Assembly: GCF_020085105.1 (NCBI RefSeq)
Contig: NC_058055.1
Coordinates: forward strand, 5,231,322-5,295,321
Source: Siniperca chuatsi
Lineage: Eukaryota > Chordata > Actinopteri > Centrarchiformes > Sinipercidae
DNA length: 64,000 nucleotides
Direction of reading: 5' to 3'
In this document: one piece after another, positions 32,001-44,747 of the stretch
Layout: every line of letters begins with the position of its first letter
Numbering within the stretch: the stretch's first letter is position 1
Translations under genes and position numbers: made by a program
Notes under the pieces: model-generated
What the model saw: the letters and a program-made list of their open reading frames with translations, nothing else
Database searches by the model: none
What the model was told of the DNA's origin: nothing

Positions 32001-35000
32001 TTTTGAACACGTTGTTGCAGTGATGCTCAGCTCCAACTGGTCACTGCAACAGTGTAGCATTGTCACAGCAGAGAACAGGCCCATTATGAGTTAACTGCTT
32101 ATACTTAAGTATTAATTTCCACCCACAACCTCCCCAATCTCTGCTTGGAAGTTTGTATGAAATGGGGATGTTGATCCCCAACAGACTTGTCTGTTTAAAC
32201 ATCAGCTGCGGACACACACAGTATTCACAGTTGAAGTTAGACAGTACTGTACATCAACTTAAGAACAAACAAGATCTACTAATAATAAAAACTATCTGTC
32301 ATCTTCAGATTCCAATAGATTATACTTGTATGACACTTATGTTGACAGGGTGTAGAGTTGTTTATCACCAAGGCTTCAGCTCACAGTACCACCAGGTGCA
32401 GAAGTATACGTGAACTCTGTTTGTGGCAAAAACGTTGAGCACAGTTCGAAGCAGGATGGGTGTTCAGGAAGTGCAGTCTTTGTTGAAGCACCAAGTGGTT
32501 CTTTCCTGAGGAAACTGTTTTGGCCTGTGTGCTGGTTCCAACAGAAAGTACTGAATAGAAATTGTGTCTATTTATATATTGCTCAACCTCTGCCTAACTG
32601 GGCATTTCTTACTTTCATTTCTTTTTTCTCACTGCACCATCTGAGCTGTGTACTACACATGGTTACACAGCCTTGAGCGTCAACACAGTACAGCAGAGAA
32701 CAAGAGAACTACTGCAGTTGCCAAACACCAAGAGCCGGTTCAGCCGATCTCCAGTTATTGTTTCACTTCTGTGGAAGCGATGCTTCAAGCTAAAGGAATT
32801 GGTGTATTTCGCAGGAATTTTCAGAATCATGGCTTCTTTATACCTGCTCAGAGTAACCTGACACCAAACCCAACCTCTATAATGCCTGATGCCAAAGATT
32901 ATAAGATAGAAGTCTTGCAGGTACAGTAGTAGTTTAGAAATGGCATGGCTGAAAAATGTCCTCTAATCAGAATGTAAACATTTGTGCATTATATTTTTTG
33001 TTGATGATCAGATATGTCTTTCAAATGAGAGTAGGTAGGTAGTTTATACCCACACATATTATACCTTATGTGCAAAAGTCAAATTAAAGGAATAGTTCCA
33101 TCTATCCATTCACTATACCTGCTTATCCTTTAGACGGTCGCAGGGCGCTGGAGCAGATCCCAGCTGACACTGGACGAGAGGCGGGGCACACCCTGCACAG
33201 GTCGCCAGTCAATCACAGGGCTGACACATAGAGACAAAAATAGTTGACCCCCAAATTAAATTTGGCTATTATCTATTTATACTCAGTAGTCATAGTCAAA
33301 ACAAAAATAAAGTTTGTATGTTAACAAACATACAGCAAGTTAGCTGGCACCGTTTGGTTTTAGCTGTCTCTTGTAAGTATTCAAACCACCACAAATGGGA
33401 AAATTTGGTATTCATAACAGTTTTACATATTCATTAGACTTTAGATCTGATTGCTCAATGCAGCATAATTCAAACCAGGCAGTGCTTTTCTCAATGAACT
33501 GGCCTTATTGGATGTGACATGCTATGCTATGTAAACACATGAGAGATCTGACACTAGTGATTAAGTGAATATTGTATCCTCCAGCTTCTCACACATACAA
33601 TTTCCTTTATTGGTCTTTTGGTCTTCTCTGGTTCCTTGTCAGACAAGATGTCTGCTGAGCTGCCAGGCTCAGCTAAAGCCCAGCACCACTCCTTTATCTG
33701 CTTACATAATGCAGGTGGAATTTGTGCTGAGGCCTGATAGTATTACTTGCTGGGTTTGGAGTGAAAAAAAACAAAACAGAAAATTCCTTCAGTGAGAGGC
33801 TTGAATGATGCAGTTGGTGGTGATTTTTGTTGCTGCTCTACAGGGGCTATTGTAGCATGCTCCTATAAACAGCTTATTCATTGTGGGTGAACTCTTCACC
33901 CTGGGGTGTAGAGAGGCCTAATTATGTTGCTGCCTGTGGTAGCTGTATGTTTGAACACAGTTGCGGTCCAGCGGTTTGCCTAACTCCCCTGTATGGTCCA
34001 CCTTTCTGAGCCTTCTAATTTAGTACTATAATGCTCATGTATTGCGGGCTGCTTTCTATGTGAATCTGTCATTGATTTGAATCAGATTTTTGATTTTTTT
34101 TTTTTTTTTTTTTTGACGGCCAATATGGCCAATAATATTCCAGAATTCCAGCCATACAGAAAAGCTACTGGACATATGTTTTAAATAGCCACATAGCCTA
34201 CATTTAAACAGCAATAAAACACAAAAAACACTAACGCTATGATCCAAGAAATGTATTTTATTAAAAGTAGTCAGCAGAATGAACTCTTCATAAACTTTGC
34301 AAACTGAGCATATAGGCTACAACAATAAAATAAAACAAATATCCTTGCTATTGTTAATTACAGTAAAACTTCATTTAAACGCTGAGTCCCTTTTACTGGC
34401 CGGGTGTGGCTACATGTTTTGACAAATAAATGCAGGTCTCAATTAGACGGCGGATCTGGTTTTTATAGAAGTTCTTTGGATGTATAAAACCTCTTAAAGC
34501 CCACTGGGTCACCCACTTGAGCTAGTTCTAAGCTGCTTACATCACATATACAAAAATAAATGTTTAAACTTTTGTCAATATGGACATGCTACACATCGTT
34601 AGATTGTTAGCTCTCCACAATTCAATCATCTCTCTGTGTGTGCTTGTGCATGAGGTTGGCCTAGACGTGATGACGGTATAACTGATAATACATCTTAAAA
34701 TTTTTTGTTGACGTACAAATTGAATGAGACATTAGCCTACATTTAATGTGTCTCTTTGCATTCCAAGCATGTCAAATTAAATAGGCTAACTTGAAAATAA
34801 GCTAACTGAAGAAGCAAATAAAAAATTAAATAATCCTTGTCAAACCAATGCAGGCAGGCAGGCAGGCAGGCAGGCAGACAGACAGACAGACAGACAGAGA
34901 CTCCTTCCTTTTATAGTTAAATGTCCGTTTATTTGCAGTACGACTTTGAATAAATAGCCCCCTTTTCAAAGTTTAGTCTTCATTAGCCCCCCAAATATAA

Positions 35001-38000
35001 ATCAGTTGTCTCGTGGGGTTAATTCTTTAATTTCTATAACGCTGAAATAATTGGCTCTTTCACCACAAGTTTGTGAAGCTCTAAACTAACTTATTTGCAT
35101 AGTCTAAACCACTCATAACCAATAATCATGATCAAAACATACAATCAAAGTTAATATGAATAGCTAGTAAAATAAACTAAGTGAAAATATACACCGATGT
35201 TGGTATGAAGGAATTCTGTAAAGTTTATTTTTCGCAATTGCATTTATAGTAACAATTTAGATGTGATGATAAAAGCTCTGAGAGACTAGAAAATTTTGGT
35301 TTAGGTACCTTGAAAGTGCTTGAAATTTACTCTTAAAAAACTGTATGAACCCTGATGTCGGCAACTACTTTTATGAAGACAATTATCTTCTACAACCTTG
35401 GAGTGATGTACGTTAAGGATGGTAATGTCAGGCAGCAAATGTAGCCATGTATCTCTGTTGCAGTCAGTTTCCTGAGGGTTTTTATGGTATCTACCCTGGA
35501 GGACACACCAGGGGAGGACAGGGTAGGAGGATAGGGATAGGAGGCATAATTAACTATCAATACTATTAACACAACATACAATAGAAGGGCAATTGTCACA
35601 TATTCTCCATACTTACCTTGCATTGCTTAATTGATCAACATTGGTTAGTTATGAATTACAATCTTTTTTGGGGGGGCGGAGTTTATTCCTTAATTGCTGA
35701 AATAACACTACTTCTTAACCTTAATGAAGAAACTCTTGTTTCTGGTGTAATGTGTGACTGACTGAAATCAGTGTCGTTGAACTAGCTTGTTGGTAGAAAC
35801 AAGATGTTTGATGTAATTTTTAGCAGTGGACAGATGCAGTTTTCAGTAAATTGTGACTTTTGATACTTGGTATTTGTAGGCCTTTTATTTTGCCAATTTC
35901 CATATTAACAGAGCTTTTGCATAATTGCAACAGCCTGGAACTCTGATACATGGTGTCCTGCATCGTGTATACTGTACACAGTTATACACAGCATTTGAAA
36001 GTAGCCACCAGTAGGGCTTTCCTAAAATGTTCATAATGTGCTGTACAGAATATAAATTTTTTTTTTCAAGGTTAAGAGCACTAAAACAAGCACATTTGTC
36101 AGTATTGAAACACTGTATAAATCGTTTTTGTTCCTAGCAGAGTTATTCATAAGTGGCTGGGATGTTTTACTTACATTCCATAAAAGATGATTGCCATTGT
36201 AATTTCAAGTATAAATTATGTTATGACAGGATTTGCCTGATTAATTATAATAAAATGTTTAGATCAATCAGATGTCATTATGCTATGCTAAGTCTGTCAT
36301 TATATAATGATTGACTTTTGTTGTCTTTTTTTTTTTTACTAATTTGGGAATCTCCTTTTCAACTCGTTTGGTTGATTCCATCCAACTACTGGCCAATAAC
36401 CTGCCTCTGCACAACATGGAAGCTCCTGTCAGGCATCATAGCGGCTAAGATGTGTAGGCACATGGCTCAATACATGGACAGGGCCCAGAAGGCAATTGGT
36501 AGTAATACCAGGGGAGCCAAGCACCAGCTACTGGTCGATAGAGCAGTCACTCAAGACTGCAAGACCAGGCAGACCAACCTGTGCACCTCCTGGATTGACT
36601 ATAAGAAAGCCTACGACTCAATACCACATACATGGATACTGGAATGCTTGGAAATGTACAAGATCAACAGGACTCAATGGGGCTGTGGAAAACAACTCTA
36701 GAAGCCACCTCAAAGCCAATTGCACAAGTCACCATCAAGTGCGGCATCTACCAAGGTGATGCACTATCACTGCTGTTGTTCTGCATAGGCCTGGATATCT
36801 CTCTCTATCTCTATCTGTCTGTGTTATGAATTGGTGCTACATAAATAAAATTTAATCATCACAAAGTGGCTACAGATACCAGTTCCGAAGTGGAGCAACC
36901 ATCAGTCACCTCCTCTACATGGATGACATCAAGCTGTATGCCAAGAATGAGCGAGGCATCGACCAGGATCTACAGCAATGACACTGGAATGTCGTTCGGA
37001 ATGGACAAGTGTGGTCAGATGGTATCAAAAAGATGGAAAATGATCAGAACTGAGGGGGTGAACTACCAGAAAGCAACATTGCAGATTTTCAGGACAGCTA
37101 CAAATACCCTGGGATCCTGCAGGCAAACGAAAACCATAAGGAGGCGGCAAGGAAGTCAGCCACAGCCAAATACCACAGAGTAAGGCAGGTCCTGAAAAGC
37201 AAGCTGAATGGAAATAACAAGATCCTAGCCATTAACCCATACACCCTGTCAGTCATCAGATACCCCGCTGGTATAATAAACTGGCCAAGAGATAGAGGCC
37301 ACTGATATCAAGACAAGGAACCTCCTCACAATGCATGGGCACGGCATGTACCACCGACAGATGGTACATGGAAGAAATCCTACCAGTGTTTGGAAAAGGC
37401 TGGACTAAAGGACAGCACAGAAGCATTAATCATGGCAGCACAAGAACAGGCACTCAGTACAAGATCAATAGAGGCTGGAGTCTACCACACCAGACAGGAC
37501 CCCAGGTGCAGACTATGCAAAGATGCCTCTGACACGGTTCAGCACATAACAGCAGGGTGTAAGATGCAAGCAAGAACAACATACATGGACCGCCATAACC
37601 AAGTGGCTGAAATAGTGTACAGGAACATCTGCCACGAGTATGGGCTGGAAGTCCCAAGGTCAAAATGGAAGACACCTCCTAAGGTTGAGAATGACTAAGC
37701 TAAAATCCTGTGGGACTTCCAGATCCAGACCGACAAACTGGTGATGGCTAACCAACCAGACAATGTGTGTGTGTTTACACATTAAAGATTATAGCCATTT
37801 GTTATCACAACATATGGTCTTGGGAGTTTATAGTCCATGTTGTCTCTTCCTCCACCCCAATCTCCTTCACCCAAATTTGGGTTTTGTCATCTGTTTCTTT
37901 ACATTTTCTGTGCAAATTGTGTAAATCATATATAAGCAAGGCAAATTGTTGATTGATGGATGTCCATTCCTGTCACATGCAACAACTGTGTAATGGCAGC

Positions 38001-41000
38001 TAGTCTGTAGCATTGACTGTATGTAAAGATGGACGACATGACAGCTTTCCAAAAGTGAAGCCAAAACATCTTGATCGCCTGGTGGCTGGCTGTAGTATAG
38101 GTCACAAACCCTCCATGTTAGCAGATGGGACATGAGTCAAACTACAAAATCAGAATAGATCAAATAATTCTTTCCCAAAGATTCAAAGTTTATGTCATTT
38201 TAGGTAGTTCTTAGTGTTCATTTTTCTGCTAAGTTTGGTTTGAATTAGTTATTTGATACTATAAAACGGGGGTTACACGTCGTGATTGACAACTGAGCCC
38301 AGCTCGAGATTGAGTTGGCCAGGTGTATGGGCGGGACCTCGAGACTGCAGCTCCAACCCCAATGACTCTGGCTCCCAATTACAAAACCAGCACAAGATGG
38401 CAGCTCCTGTAGTGGGGACATGTCGTCCAGCTTTATATACAGTCTGTATGTACTATTGTGGACGGTCTGCAGTGTTTAACAGTTGGTTTGAGTGTTCATG
38501 TTTGTTCATGTGATCTCTATGTTGGTGTCCAAATTGGCCTGTGCAGCTGCTGACAGCACATTCTTCTAAGCTGTGCCATGTAGCTCTGTTTGACACCTTA
38601 CCACTGATGACCTCTGTCCCACTTGTCCCAGTACCAGCTCTCCTGTTCATCTCCTCTGAAGTGTGTCAAGGATCAAATGCCCTTGCTCAGCACACATACA
38701 TAGACTGTTCTGAGCTAATCTTGAAGTCTGCAGAAGTTTGCTCCAGGCAAGACAAAATATGTTACTTTGTTCATTGCACTTGAATGTAAAACAGAACAGT
38801 GTCTGTATTATGCTCTGAAAACATGCGCAAAGGCTACGAACACATTTGTAAGTATTGTAACTTTAAGCAGCGTTCTCTTTCCATGACGGCAACCACAAGA
38901 CCAAATAGAGAGCAGGACTTGATCAAACAGAGGGATTTCATCCCTCTACAGCCTTAGGATTATTATGCCGTCGTGTTGGGAGCGTTGCATTGGTTACTTT
39001 ACCATCGAGAAATATCCAGCCTAACGGTCATTCTTCCTCCCGAGTTTTGGTGCTGTTCCACTAGTTTCTAAACTTTTCTGTACCCAAATTCTTAGATTTC
39101 CCTTGTGACTAAAAGCTTGTGATTTTAGAGGCATCAGTGTTAAATTGAGACTGTTTCACAGTTAAAAACTCTTTGTAGTTGCTTTTAATTTTTGTATAAA
39201 ACATTGTAAAAAGACGATCCCTGTTAAATTTCAGACTTTTGTAAGCATCGTTTTAACATTTATTTTCCCATTCGAAGTATTGTTTCTTGTATTAATTAAG
39301 CTGGGCCACTAGATTTCTGACTTGACCGAGGCTCTTATTCTAGTGGTGTATAATCCTCAGCCCTCAGGAACAACTGATTTAACAACTGAAAACTACAAAT
39401 AACACCAGGAGTTTATATTTTACATTTCTTCATCAGACCTAAGCATGTGTCTATGCTTCGTCTTTGTTAGTTTCACTGAATGACCATGACTCATTCCTCA
39501 CGAGGGAAAAACAGGAAAAAACAAGCCTGTTGGTCATCAGTGTTGTGCTTAATGTCTCTAGCTGTCACAGCTGAACAATGTTGATTCACCTCCAGTGAAT
39601 AGTCTGTGTGTTTGCCTGTGCTTATGTGTGCAGCCATGAAGGACAGTAGTGCTAAGCTGCTTAGCTGGAGTGAGGTCTTTGGCTGGTGGTGCACTGGCCT
39701 GGTTGTGGGCCAATGATTTTTCTGCTAGGCAAGTGGTAGTGTGTGTTTTTGTAGTAGTCCACTGTTTGATAGGCAGCTCCTGCAGCAATATTCTCACACA
39801 CCTTTTTATATACTGTGGTTCCCTCACAAGACTAATCCATTAAAAAGTCTTTCTAGGCACTCGGGTCAGAACACAAATATGCAGAAGCTAAGAATAGATC
39901 TCTCTGCACACTGTTGTGTAATGGTCTAAAACCTTAATGTACTGAGGCATATAAGATCCATTAATGCTGACTGCTTTACTTTGATCCTGCAGGCATACAG
40001 CAAGCTTTTAAGACATGCAAGGAAATGACAGGATTGAAATATAATAAGTAAACGGTCCTTACAACAAAGGTTTTCTTCATTCTTTCTGACATCGTACTGT
40101 GAAGTGTTACTCTTTGTATGACCATCTTTTAAAACAGCCAGCATATATTACATCCAGTCTTCACACAACTTTAGCAAGTGTGCTAAAGTGATGCTTGTCA
40201 AGTATGGCCTAAATGCAGTCTAAAATGAATCGAGCACAGGTTCTCTCCTAACTGTCCTACTGTCAAAACTACATCTGTATCATCATGGAATATTTGAGAC
40301 TGCAACAAAGAAACTAATTCAGCATTTGGGTATTTCCTATATTGTTTAGGACCGGTCAGCTACAGGTTGTTTAGTGATCCTATTGGGATTGGCTGTTTAC
40401 AACCCTGTGTTAAAGGAAACCGAAACTCCAAATTTGTGTGTGTGTGAGAGACTTTGAAAAGGCCCTGCTGACCACACCATACATGAGGGCTCAGTGTATG
40501 TGTATACCTATTATACTGTGGTTGTGTGATGGTAGAAATGACCTCTGGTTTCCTGTGCTTATCTGTTTGCTGGTAAAGTGCTGAGAGGTATCCCAGGTAA
40601 ACCTACCCAAGTGAGTGCTTTAAATCTATATGGACAACAGGGACTAATCTCCTCACCTCAGGCTCCAACACGGACGTCTGTCTGCTGAGAAATGTAGGCC
40701 GTGAGAAGAAGGCCATTACACAAACACCTGTGCAGCACACTCTCACTCAAGCCTCCTCTGCTATCTCTTACATACACACAGTTTTCATTCTCGTTCACTT
40801 TCACTTTCACCTTCCCTTTGTTTATCAAGCTCTGGCCCATTTTACCCATTTTGGTCCACTTGCAACATGTTAATTTCCTTTGTGCATGCTAAAATGGTTA
40901 CAGTGTGACCTGTTTTGACTGAGTCCAGGAAGCATTACTTTTTTTCCTTATGGAGGTACTTCCAAGAAATGTAATCTTAATTATAGCCCACATACTGAGT

Positions 41001-44000
41001 TGTTTTTTCCACCTACTTTTAGATGAGAAAGGTTTGGATTGTTTTGTTTCTGGGACCCAAGTTCATCCTCTGTTGAAACTGGCTCACACATGGATACTTA
41101 GGTCTTGTGTATGTTTTCACGCAGTATAAGCAATAAGACAAAATGGAGACTTTTTAAAATTGTATTTGCATCTTTCTTGTTGTTTGACAGGTACAGGTAT
41201 TTTAAAAAAACTGATAAATGAATGTAAATCAAATGCTGCTTCATGTTCCTCCCTTTTGTTGCTCAGTAAAATATTTCCATAATATGCTTTATGTGTTTGC
41301 ATTGAGGCTGGGTTAATCTATTATCCCTGCTATCTCAACACTCTACTAGCTAATCCACTGCACACACTAAGCAGCTTTCACAGAGAGATCGCGATTGCTG
41401 TGGCAAGTTCAATAGGTCAGTACTGTATTTCTCACTGTTGAGATCATTGCTTTATTTCTTGTAAACTATTTTACGTACTTTTATATGGGTTAGGAACCAT
41501 GCATCTTGGAGTTCACTGTTTTTATTTGTACTCATCACTTTGAATATTTTGTTTGTGTGGCTGTAGATTTTAGTTGTATATGACCTATTAACTCATTGCT
41601 TTATGTCTGTGTGAATGCAGGTGTTTCCTCTGCTACCTTGTTACACTCAAAGTCCCTGCGTGGCCATAGAGACTGCTTTGAGAAATGCCACCTCATCGCC
41701 AACCAGAAGCTGTCACGTTCCAAGGTCTCCCGAAGTGCCTACGAGGGCATGAAGCTGGCCCTCAGCCAGAAACTGAACCGCATCATCCAGTATGCCCAGA
41801 ACAAAGACTCTGTCTCCTCTAATGGCCACAGCAGACGGGGCGCCAAGCTTCTTTGTTACAGCCAGCAGAGTGACTGCAAGCTGCTGCCCCAGGCAGATGC
41901 CCAGGTGCCCCGATACACGCCCCACTGGGACATGGGCAAAGCAACAGGGCTGCCTGATTACACCATGGGGATGTTGGAGTGCCACACAGCGGAGGGGCTG
42001 GGGCTGCTGCACACAACGTCACAATCTGACGTTTGGTCCAGTGACGGCAGGAAAGGCCTACACAGCCAGAACCACTCGTCAGGAGGAGGACAGACACAGC
42101 ACAGACACCAGGGCCACAACAGAGATGAATGTGAGCACATCGAAGTTGAATTCTCTTTTTTTATAATTACATTAGCTCGTCATCAACCTCCAATACTTAC
42201 TGCTCTGCATATCTTGAACCTGCAAATGGACAGAAAACTAATACAATTTTGCAATTTTAGGTGTTGCCTGAATATGTAAACACTTTACTTTTTCTACTGG
42301 TTTGTTAATATCTGGTTAGTGGTATCAGTTGCATTAACGGCACGATATCATTGTTCTCATTAACATATTTTTCAAGTATTTTTTGAAATTTGATCCCGAC
42401 TCACAATATATGTTGACCAGCGGTCATTAGCAAGCTGCTGAGATGCAGATAAAATCATTATTTTACAATCACATCGTCATACAAAATAAACCAAAATACA
42501 GCAGCTCTGTGATGGCAGAGAAGGTTAGAATCAACAAAAGGTTGGTCAAGTCATTTTCAAGTACAGTCTCAAAGCATCTGTTATCGCATCAAAATGAGCT
42601 GCTGTATTTATTCTTGCGAAACAACAAAAACAAAGCTAAACTATATTATAAATGTCTCTGCTGTGGAGTAATTCAAAGTGTTCCATCACTTGCATCTCTG
42701 CAGAAGCAGGCTTGTCGGGTGGTATCCTGAGGTTGATCCCACTTGCCAGAGGTGTCATGGTGCCCCCGCTACCCTATATCATATGTTTTTTTTGCTGTCA
42801 GTCAATTGCCCCATTTTGGTCCTCGATATTTGAAACTTTTTCACAGATGTACGGCCGAAACATACCCCCCAAACCCCATAACTGCGGTGTTTGGAGTAGC
42901 CCCAGAGGGGGTGTCCCTTTCAAATAGCCAGTCAAACTCTCTAGCATTTGTGTCCCTCGTGGCCCGCCATCAAATTCTTCTTAAGTGGAATGACAGAACT
43001 CCACCGTCACATGCCCATTGGGTCAAGGACGTATCTGCACACTTAAAACTAGAAGAGCTGAGGTACCGTTGCCAGGGCTCTATTAAAAAATACCACAAGA
43101 CGTGCAGCCTTTCCTGGATTATCTTAACAACCTGTTGTCGTTACTGTTATTATTTAGAATTTATTACCAGTATTGCTGATTTTTATTTCTTACCTTACTT
43201 TAATTTTCTGTATCCCTTTATATCTCTGCATACTCATGTGCCTTGGTCCATCTGTTTAGTTTGCATGCAAAATCCAAAAAAAACAGTTGAAATAAATATA
43301 AATGTGTCTGCTGAAGATCAGACGCTCCGCTTCTGAAACGTTTCCAGTGGACGGATGCTGTGTACGTTCGGCGTGACACTCTCTAATCAAAACTGTTTGT
43401 CATTCTTTTAGTGACTAAAATGAGTGTGGACGAACTCCATCAGCTGAATGCCCAGCTATTGATGCAGATTCAAAGTAAGTGGGGTTTTTTTTACTGGCAT
43501 TCTGTGTTAAGTTATGCAATACAGCAGATTGAACACAACCTTTGATATAGTGTATAACAGTTTGAATCATCAATTTTAAACTGAACATTTTTTATAATCT
43601 ATAATGCTCATATCTAATAAATCCCCATATTAGATTCTTGGTGCCCTCAGGAAAAAAGCAGCATTAGTAAAGTATAAGTATTTGAACTTACAGCATAAAC
43701 AGTCTGAGTTTGGGCTCACAGATTCAGAACACAGGACTCAGTAAAGCAGGGGCTAATACAGACTGGAAGGCTTCTCTAGTCAACACATCATCTCCTTCCA
43801 TGTGACCAGCTGTGTTGAATTGGGCACTGTGTGGCGGTCACTCCATTCTTCATCACTAAGACCTATTGTCCGATACACACAGTAACAGCAAAGCTACATG
43901 CATCTCATCTCAAGCAAGGTTTCTTTTTTCTCAGCAAGGTCAAGTACCCACTAGACCATGGGATGGCTGATGTAGCAGGGTCGTTCTAGAACATTGTTGT

Positions 44001-44747
44001 GAGAGTTTTGGCACACTCCTTTTTAATGGACACCCCAGTCATCATTAAACAGTTTTGTTATTTTCATCTTCAGTCTTCTATTGTGAGTGATCAAATGAGC
44101 CAAATTGCTATCCTGGCCAGTGTCAAGAGGGAAATGACATGAGCTAATGTGAGACGTCCTCTGGTGAAGTGAAGTCAAGTGGCTGCCTGGCCTACACATT
44201 CTTATTCACCCTTCAGGAGCAGTCACTTCCACATATTTTATTACTTTACTCAGATGGGGAGGTTATTGCTCATCCTAAATTATTTAGAGGACCATACATT
44301 CCCAAGATTTTTATGATATACAGAACTATGTTGTATTGGAAATATTTCCATGTCCATAAACTTGTTTAAATGACTGTTCCTCTGTTATTTATTTTATTTA
44401 TTTACTTTTCATTTTTGTGGGAGTATCTTAAGCAGATGCATTTTCTGTCATGTTGTCTTTGCTCTCTGCTCCTTCAGTAATCGGTATTATTGATTTTCTT
44501 GTTTGTTTGTCTGTGTATAAGTTGACCTTGTGTGTGAATGAAGCCGCTGATTCCCACTTTCTCCACAGAGGTCTTCGAGGAGCTGACTGTGGCTGTGCAG
44601 GAAAAAGACTCGTTGGCGTCAGAGCTGCACGTGCGTCACATCGCCATCGAGCAGCTCTTTAAGAACTGTGCCAAGCTCCCCTGGCTGCACATTAGCAGGG
44701 CCGGGGTCAAGGCCAGCAGCAGCAGCAGCGGTGGCCCTGTGGAGTGA
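29055..44747 (+). CDS. eurl: EURL protein homologue (C21orf91-like), complete coding region
   Basis: Homologue of vertebrate EURL/C21orf91, studied in neural and retinal development; its biochemical activity is poorly defined. Four coding exons join with matching phases: 29055-29181, 41621-42130, 43412-43474 and 44569-44747, giving 292 residues against about 297 in human. The N-terminus [20 protein letters not shown] is almost identical to human. It carries paired Cys motifs (CSVCK, CHIC) suggestive of a small metal-binding unit, then [16 protein letters not shown]. The middle of exon 2 is divergent. The C-terminus ([20 protein letters not shown]-like, then [11 protein letters not shown]) is a conserved predicted coiled coil ending in a short serine run. 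The ATG at 29055 follows the acceptor at 29046-29047 and has a good CACC context. Intron 29182-41620 is 12.4 kb and repeat-rich. Confidence 0.95.
30445..30960. repeat. Possible interspersed repeat
   Basis: The stretch from tttatttagcagggacaatg through cattttcatctgtagtccct to the A/C-rich acaaaaacaaaacaaaaaa block reads like a widespread teleost repeat, also with the later gtaaagaattccacatcct. The identification is from memory of wording only; class unknown. Confidence 0.4.
31826..31950 (+). repeat. Single-end copy of the 38-kb foldback family
   Basis: The segment ending with the terminal motif at 31918-31943 (catgtcgtccatctttata then tacagtc) is similar to the reverse complement of 38015-38140, including tgttttggcttcactttt and the preceding cagccagcaaccagg. 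It is either a truncated copy or an element whose other end has decayed. Confidence 0.75.
33098..33235 (+). repeat. Teleost interspersed repeat fragment
   Basis: Contains atccattcactatacctgc, the block gatcccagctgacactggac, gaggcggggcacaccctgca and caggtcgccagtcaatcaca, then ggctgacacatagagacaaa. This is a very common repeat sentence in teleost genomes, probably a LINE 3' part. Family name not assigned. Confidence 0.65.
34851..34898. repeat. Compound (CAGG)n(CAGA)n tetranucleotide repeat
   Basis: About six CAGG/GCAG units change directly into about six CAGA units. Confidence 0.95.
36340..37760 (+). mobile_element. R4/Rex6-like LINE fragment (RT plus start of endonuclease)
   Basis: Broken frames spell the RT blocks [58 protein letters not shown] and then, after an insertion, [14 protein letters not shown] (RT catalytic YMDD). 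The later part has [19 protein letters not shown], a Cys/His motif, then [10 protein letters not shown] and [11 protein letters not shown], which in R4/Dong/Rex6-type LINEs begins the restriction-enzyme-like endonuclease. The copy stops at about 37760, before the endonuclease catalytic core. Several frameshifts and stops show it is dead. R2-clade assignment is the main alternative. Confidence 0.8.
36797..36855 (+). repeat. Small insertion inside the R4/Rex6-like LINE
   Basis: Between the CIGLD codons and the resumed LINE sequence (from about 36857) lie about 60 bp of CTAT-rich sequence followed by ggtgctacataaataaaat, which is like a SINE or LINE 3' tail. It breaks the coding order of the host element. 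Confidence 0.55.
38015..38444. mobile_element. Foldback / MITE-like element with 26-bp terminal inverted repeats
   Basis: Left end 38015-38040 begins gactgtatgtaaagatggac. Right end 38419-38444 is its inverse with two mismatches (24 of 26 paired). The element is 430 bp with no coding potential, consistent with a non-autonomous DNA transposon. The left half matches, inverted, the segment at 31826-31950. Confidence 0.7.
42131..43411 (+). other. eurl intron 3
   Basis: Intron of 1.3 kb between the large second coding exon and the 63-bp exon. More than half of it is the Tx1/L1-like LINE remnant listed next. Confidence 0.75.
42640..43320 (+). mobile_element. Tx1/L1-like LINE ORF2 C-terminal fragment
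   Basis: Two overlapping frames give, in order, a VDPTCxRCHGAPxT-like Cys motif, [18 protein letters not shown], then [36 protein letters not shown] and [17 protein letters not shown]. This is the ending of fish Tx1/L1-type ORF2 proteins. The frame switch near 42850 and 5' truncation show it is dead. An A-rich stretch follows. Confidence 0.8.
43475..44568 (+). other. eurl intron 4
   Basis: Last intron (1.1 kb), from the donor caaa|gtaagt to the acceptor ctccacag. No repeat or RNA feature recognised. Confidence 0.7.

Larger units (their letters stand above)
29182..41620 (+). other. eurl 12.4-kb intron
   Basis: Long intron between the N-terminal Cys-motif exon and the large second coding exon. 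It hosts an R4/Rex6-like LINE, a foldback element with a related single end, a CAGG/CAGA microsatellite, a teleost repeat near 33.1 kb and A- and T-runs (31697-31714, 34097-34114). I see no nested gene; a 93-codon frame at 32648-32929 is discussed separately. Confidence 0.7.

Noticed and set aside
41596-41620. Upstream ATG extending the eurl exon frame
   Set aside because: It lies in the intron before the acceptor at 41619-41620; splicing from 29181 gives the conserved protein.
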